Below the pieces are notes generated by a model. The model was not told the DNA's origin and did no database searches. It saw nothing but the letters and a program-made list of their open reading frames with translations. Positions 4,390 through 5,405 of a stretch of 5,405 nucleotides of DNA are shown here, piece after piece (positions within the stretch are counted from its first letter, which is position 1; the number at the start of each line of letters is the position of its first letter). The DNA comes from CAZERT01 sp964630015. GTDB taxonomy: Bacteria > Patescibacteriota > Microgenomatia > UBA10105 > UBA927. A program made the position numbers and the translations under genes. The DNA lies in contig CAZVTJ010000058.1 in the NCBI GenBank assembly GCA_964630015.1, positions 1 through 5,405 on the forward strand. Reading direction: 5' to 3'.

Positions 4390-5405
4390 ATGGCCTACAC
4401 TTTTCATCAGACAATACAAACGTTGGAGTCCTATATCGTACCACCAAAAAAAGGTGATACGTTCCGGTTGGACCGGATACGGCAGTTACTTGATGTTCTG
4501 GGTAATCCCCAAAATGCTTATAAAGTGATTCATATTGGTGGAACTTCGGGGAAAGGATCCACGTCACATTTTATTGCAAAAATTTTGGAAGAATCGGGAT
4601 ATAAGGTAGGACTGAGCATTTCTCCTCACCTTATTTCCGTCAGGGAACGATTAACAGTGAATAGTATATCAGCAAGTGAATCGGAATTTTCCGATGTATT
4701 TTGGTCGATGAAACCGGCTATTGATACCGTTGCCAAATCCAATCCACTTGGAGCACCAAGTTATTTTGAAATTGTGGTTGCTCTTGCGTTAATGTATTTT
4801 CAACGGAAAGCTGTTAATGTTGCAGTTGTTGAAGTGGGAATGGGCGGAAGATTTGATGCTACAAATGTGATTGATTCGACTGTTTCCGTCGTGACAAATG
4901 TCGGTCTTGACCATACGGAATTTTTGGGCGATACGGTGGAAAAGATCATTCTGGAAAAACGGGAAATCATTAAACCCAACACCCGCGCGGTGTCGGGAGT
5001 AACACAGAAATCCGTACGAACATTGATAGAGGAAAAATGCGCTGCCATGAACACACCGCTCACTCTCATCAACCGTGATTTTTTCGTTGAAAATGTCCAT
5101 GGAGCCGATGCGATATCAAACCCGGAGAATGATCCTGCGCATATCGTGTTTGATTACGTTTCCGATCCTTTACGCATTCAGGGTCTTGAGCTTGGTGTGT
5201 CTGGCACATACCAAGCAGTCAATGCAGCTGTTGCGATAACGGCATGTCTTTGTTTTCCGGGATTTTCCGGATCGGAAGGTTCAATCCGAAAAGCACTCTT
5301 TACAGCCAGTATACCCGGACGGATGGAATTGATGCCGTATGGTAATAAGTCAGTCTTGCTTGATGGCGCGCATAATCCTATGAAAATTGCGGCATTGGTG
5401 GAAAC
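4390..5405 (+). CDS. folC: Folylpolyglutamate synthase / dihydrofolate synthase (FolC), 5' part
   Basis: FolC is a cytoplasmic Mur-ligase-type ATPase that adds glutamate to folates, and in many bacteria to dihydropteroate as well. The frame stays open to the window edge: 338 codons are visible of about 420-430 expected, so the end of the C-terminal domain is missing. Visible motifs are the P-loop GTSGKGST (51-58), SPHLISVRERL (78-88), SYFEIVVALAL (124-134), VVEVGMGGRFDATNVI (146-161), NVGLDHTEFLGDT (170-182), the lysine expected to be carbamylated (K190, in LEKREIIK), SGTYQAVNA (271-279), PGRME (309-313) and DGAHNP (325-330). Deviations are Ser53 where Asn is usual in the P-loop and R-E where A-G usually follows K190. 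The ATG at 4390 gives a typical N-terminus but lacks a Shine-Dalgarno site. It lies 252 nt after folD, beyond repeats, and so is probably a separate transcript. Whether it also has dihydrofolate synthase activity cannot be told from here. Confidence 0.93.
   Translation, partial: MAYTFHQTIQTLESYIVPPKKGDTFRLDRIRQLLDVLGNPQNAYKVIHIGGTSGKGSTSHFIAKILEESGYKVGLSISPHLISVRERLTVNSISASESEFSDVFWSMKPAIDTVAKSNPLGAPSYFEIVVALALMYFQRKAVNVAVVEVGMGGRFDATNVIDSTVSVVTNVGLDHTEFLGDTVEKIILEKREIIKPNTRAVSGVTQKSVRTLIEEKCAAMNTPLTLINRDFFVENVHGADAISNPENDPAHIVFDYVSDPLRIQGLELGVSGTYQAVNAAVAITACLCFPGFSGSEGSIRKALFTASIPGRMELMPYGNKSVLLDGAHNPMKIAALVE

Noticed and set aside
4382..5100. Open frames on the - strand opposite folC
   Set aside because: The + strand frame carries all the FolC motifs without interruption, so these are shadows.

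Overview
The window is ordinary bacterial DNA of moderate base composition, with tightly packed genes, strong Shine-Dalgarno sites and standard stop codons. It carries a one-carbon folate module on the + strand: glyA (serine hydroxymethyltransferase), fhs (formate-tetrahydrofolate ligase), folD (methylene-THF dehydrogenase/cyclohydrolase) and the 5' part of folC (folylpolyglutamate/dihydrofolate synthase). The proteins deviate from textbook versions in small ways: a shortened Fhs loop, QFPLP and PGGIGP in FolD, GTSGKGST in FolC, and a longer SHMT C-terminus. With the palindromic and TAG-rich intergenic repeats, this is compatible with a poorly cultured lineage, possibly Patescibacteria/CPR (Peregrinibacteria-like). 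That placement is inference and cannot be settled from the sequence by eye.

Layout. Bases 1-13 hold the first codons of an unknown leftward gene, recognised from its start codon and a strong ribosome binding site on the - strand. Bases 14-255 form a divergent control region: a leftward promoter, a rightward promoter, an 8-bp inverted repeat linking them, a palindrome next to the rightward -10, and a leader of about 110 nt that ends in a terminator-like hairpin just before the glyA ribosome binding site. glyA (256-1584), fhs (1598-3238) and folD (3259-4137) follow with gaps of 13 and 20 nt and are almost certainly one operon. Bases 4138-4389 contain no gene. They hold a TAG-rich direct-repeat patch that also supplies the stop codon of folD, a GC-rich fold, two related REP-like palindromes (the first followed by a T run and so a candidate operon terminator), and an extended -10 promoter. 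folC begins at 4390, has no visible Shine-Dalgarno site, and runs off the right edge after 338 codons.

How the genes work together. GlyA loads one carbon from serine onto THF. Fhs loads formate onto THF at the cost of ATP. FolD interconverts the resulting 5,10-methylene-, 5,10-methenyl- and 10-formyl-THF. FolC adds glutamates so that folates stay in the cell and bind these enzymes well. No novel multi-gene system is visible. The points most worth checking are the switch-like glyA leader, the repeat-derived folD stop codon, the paired REP-like elements and the apparently leaderless folC.
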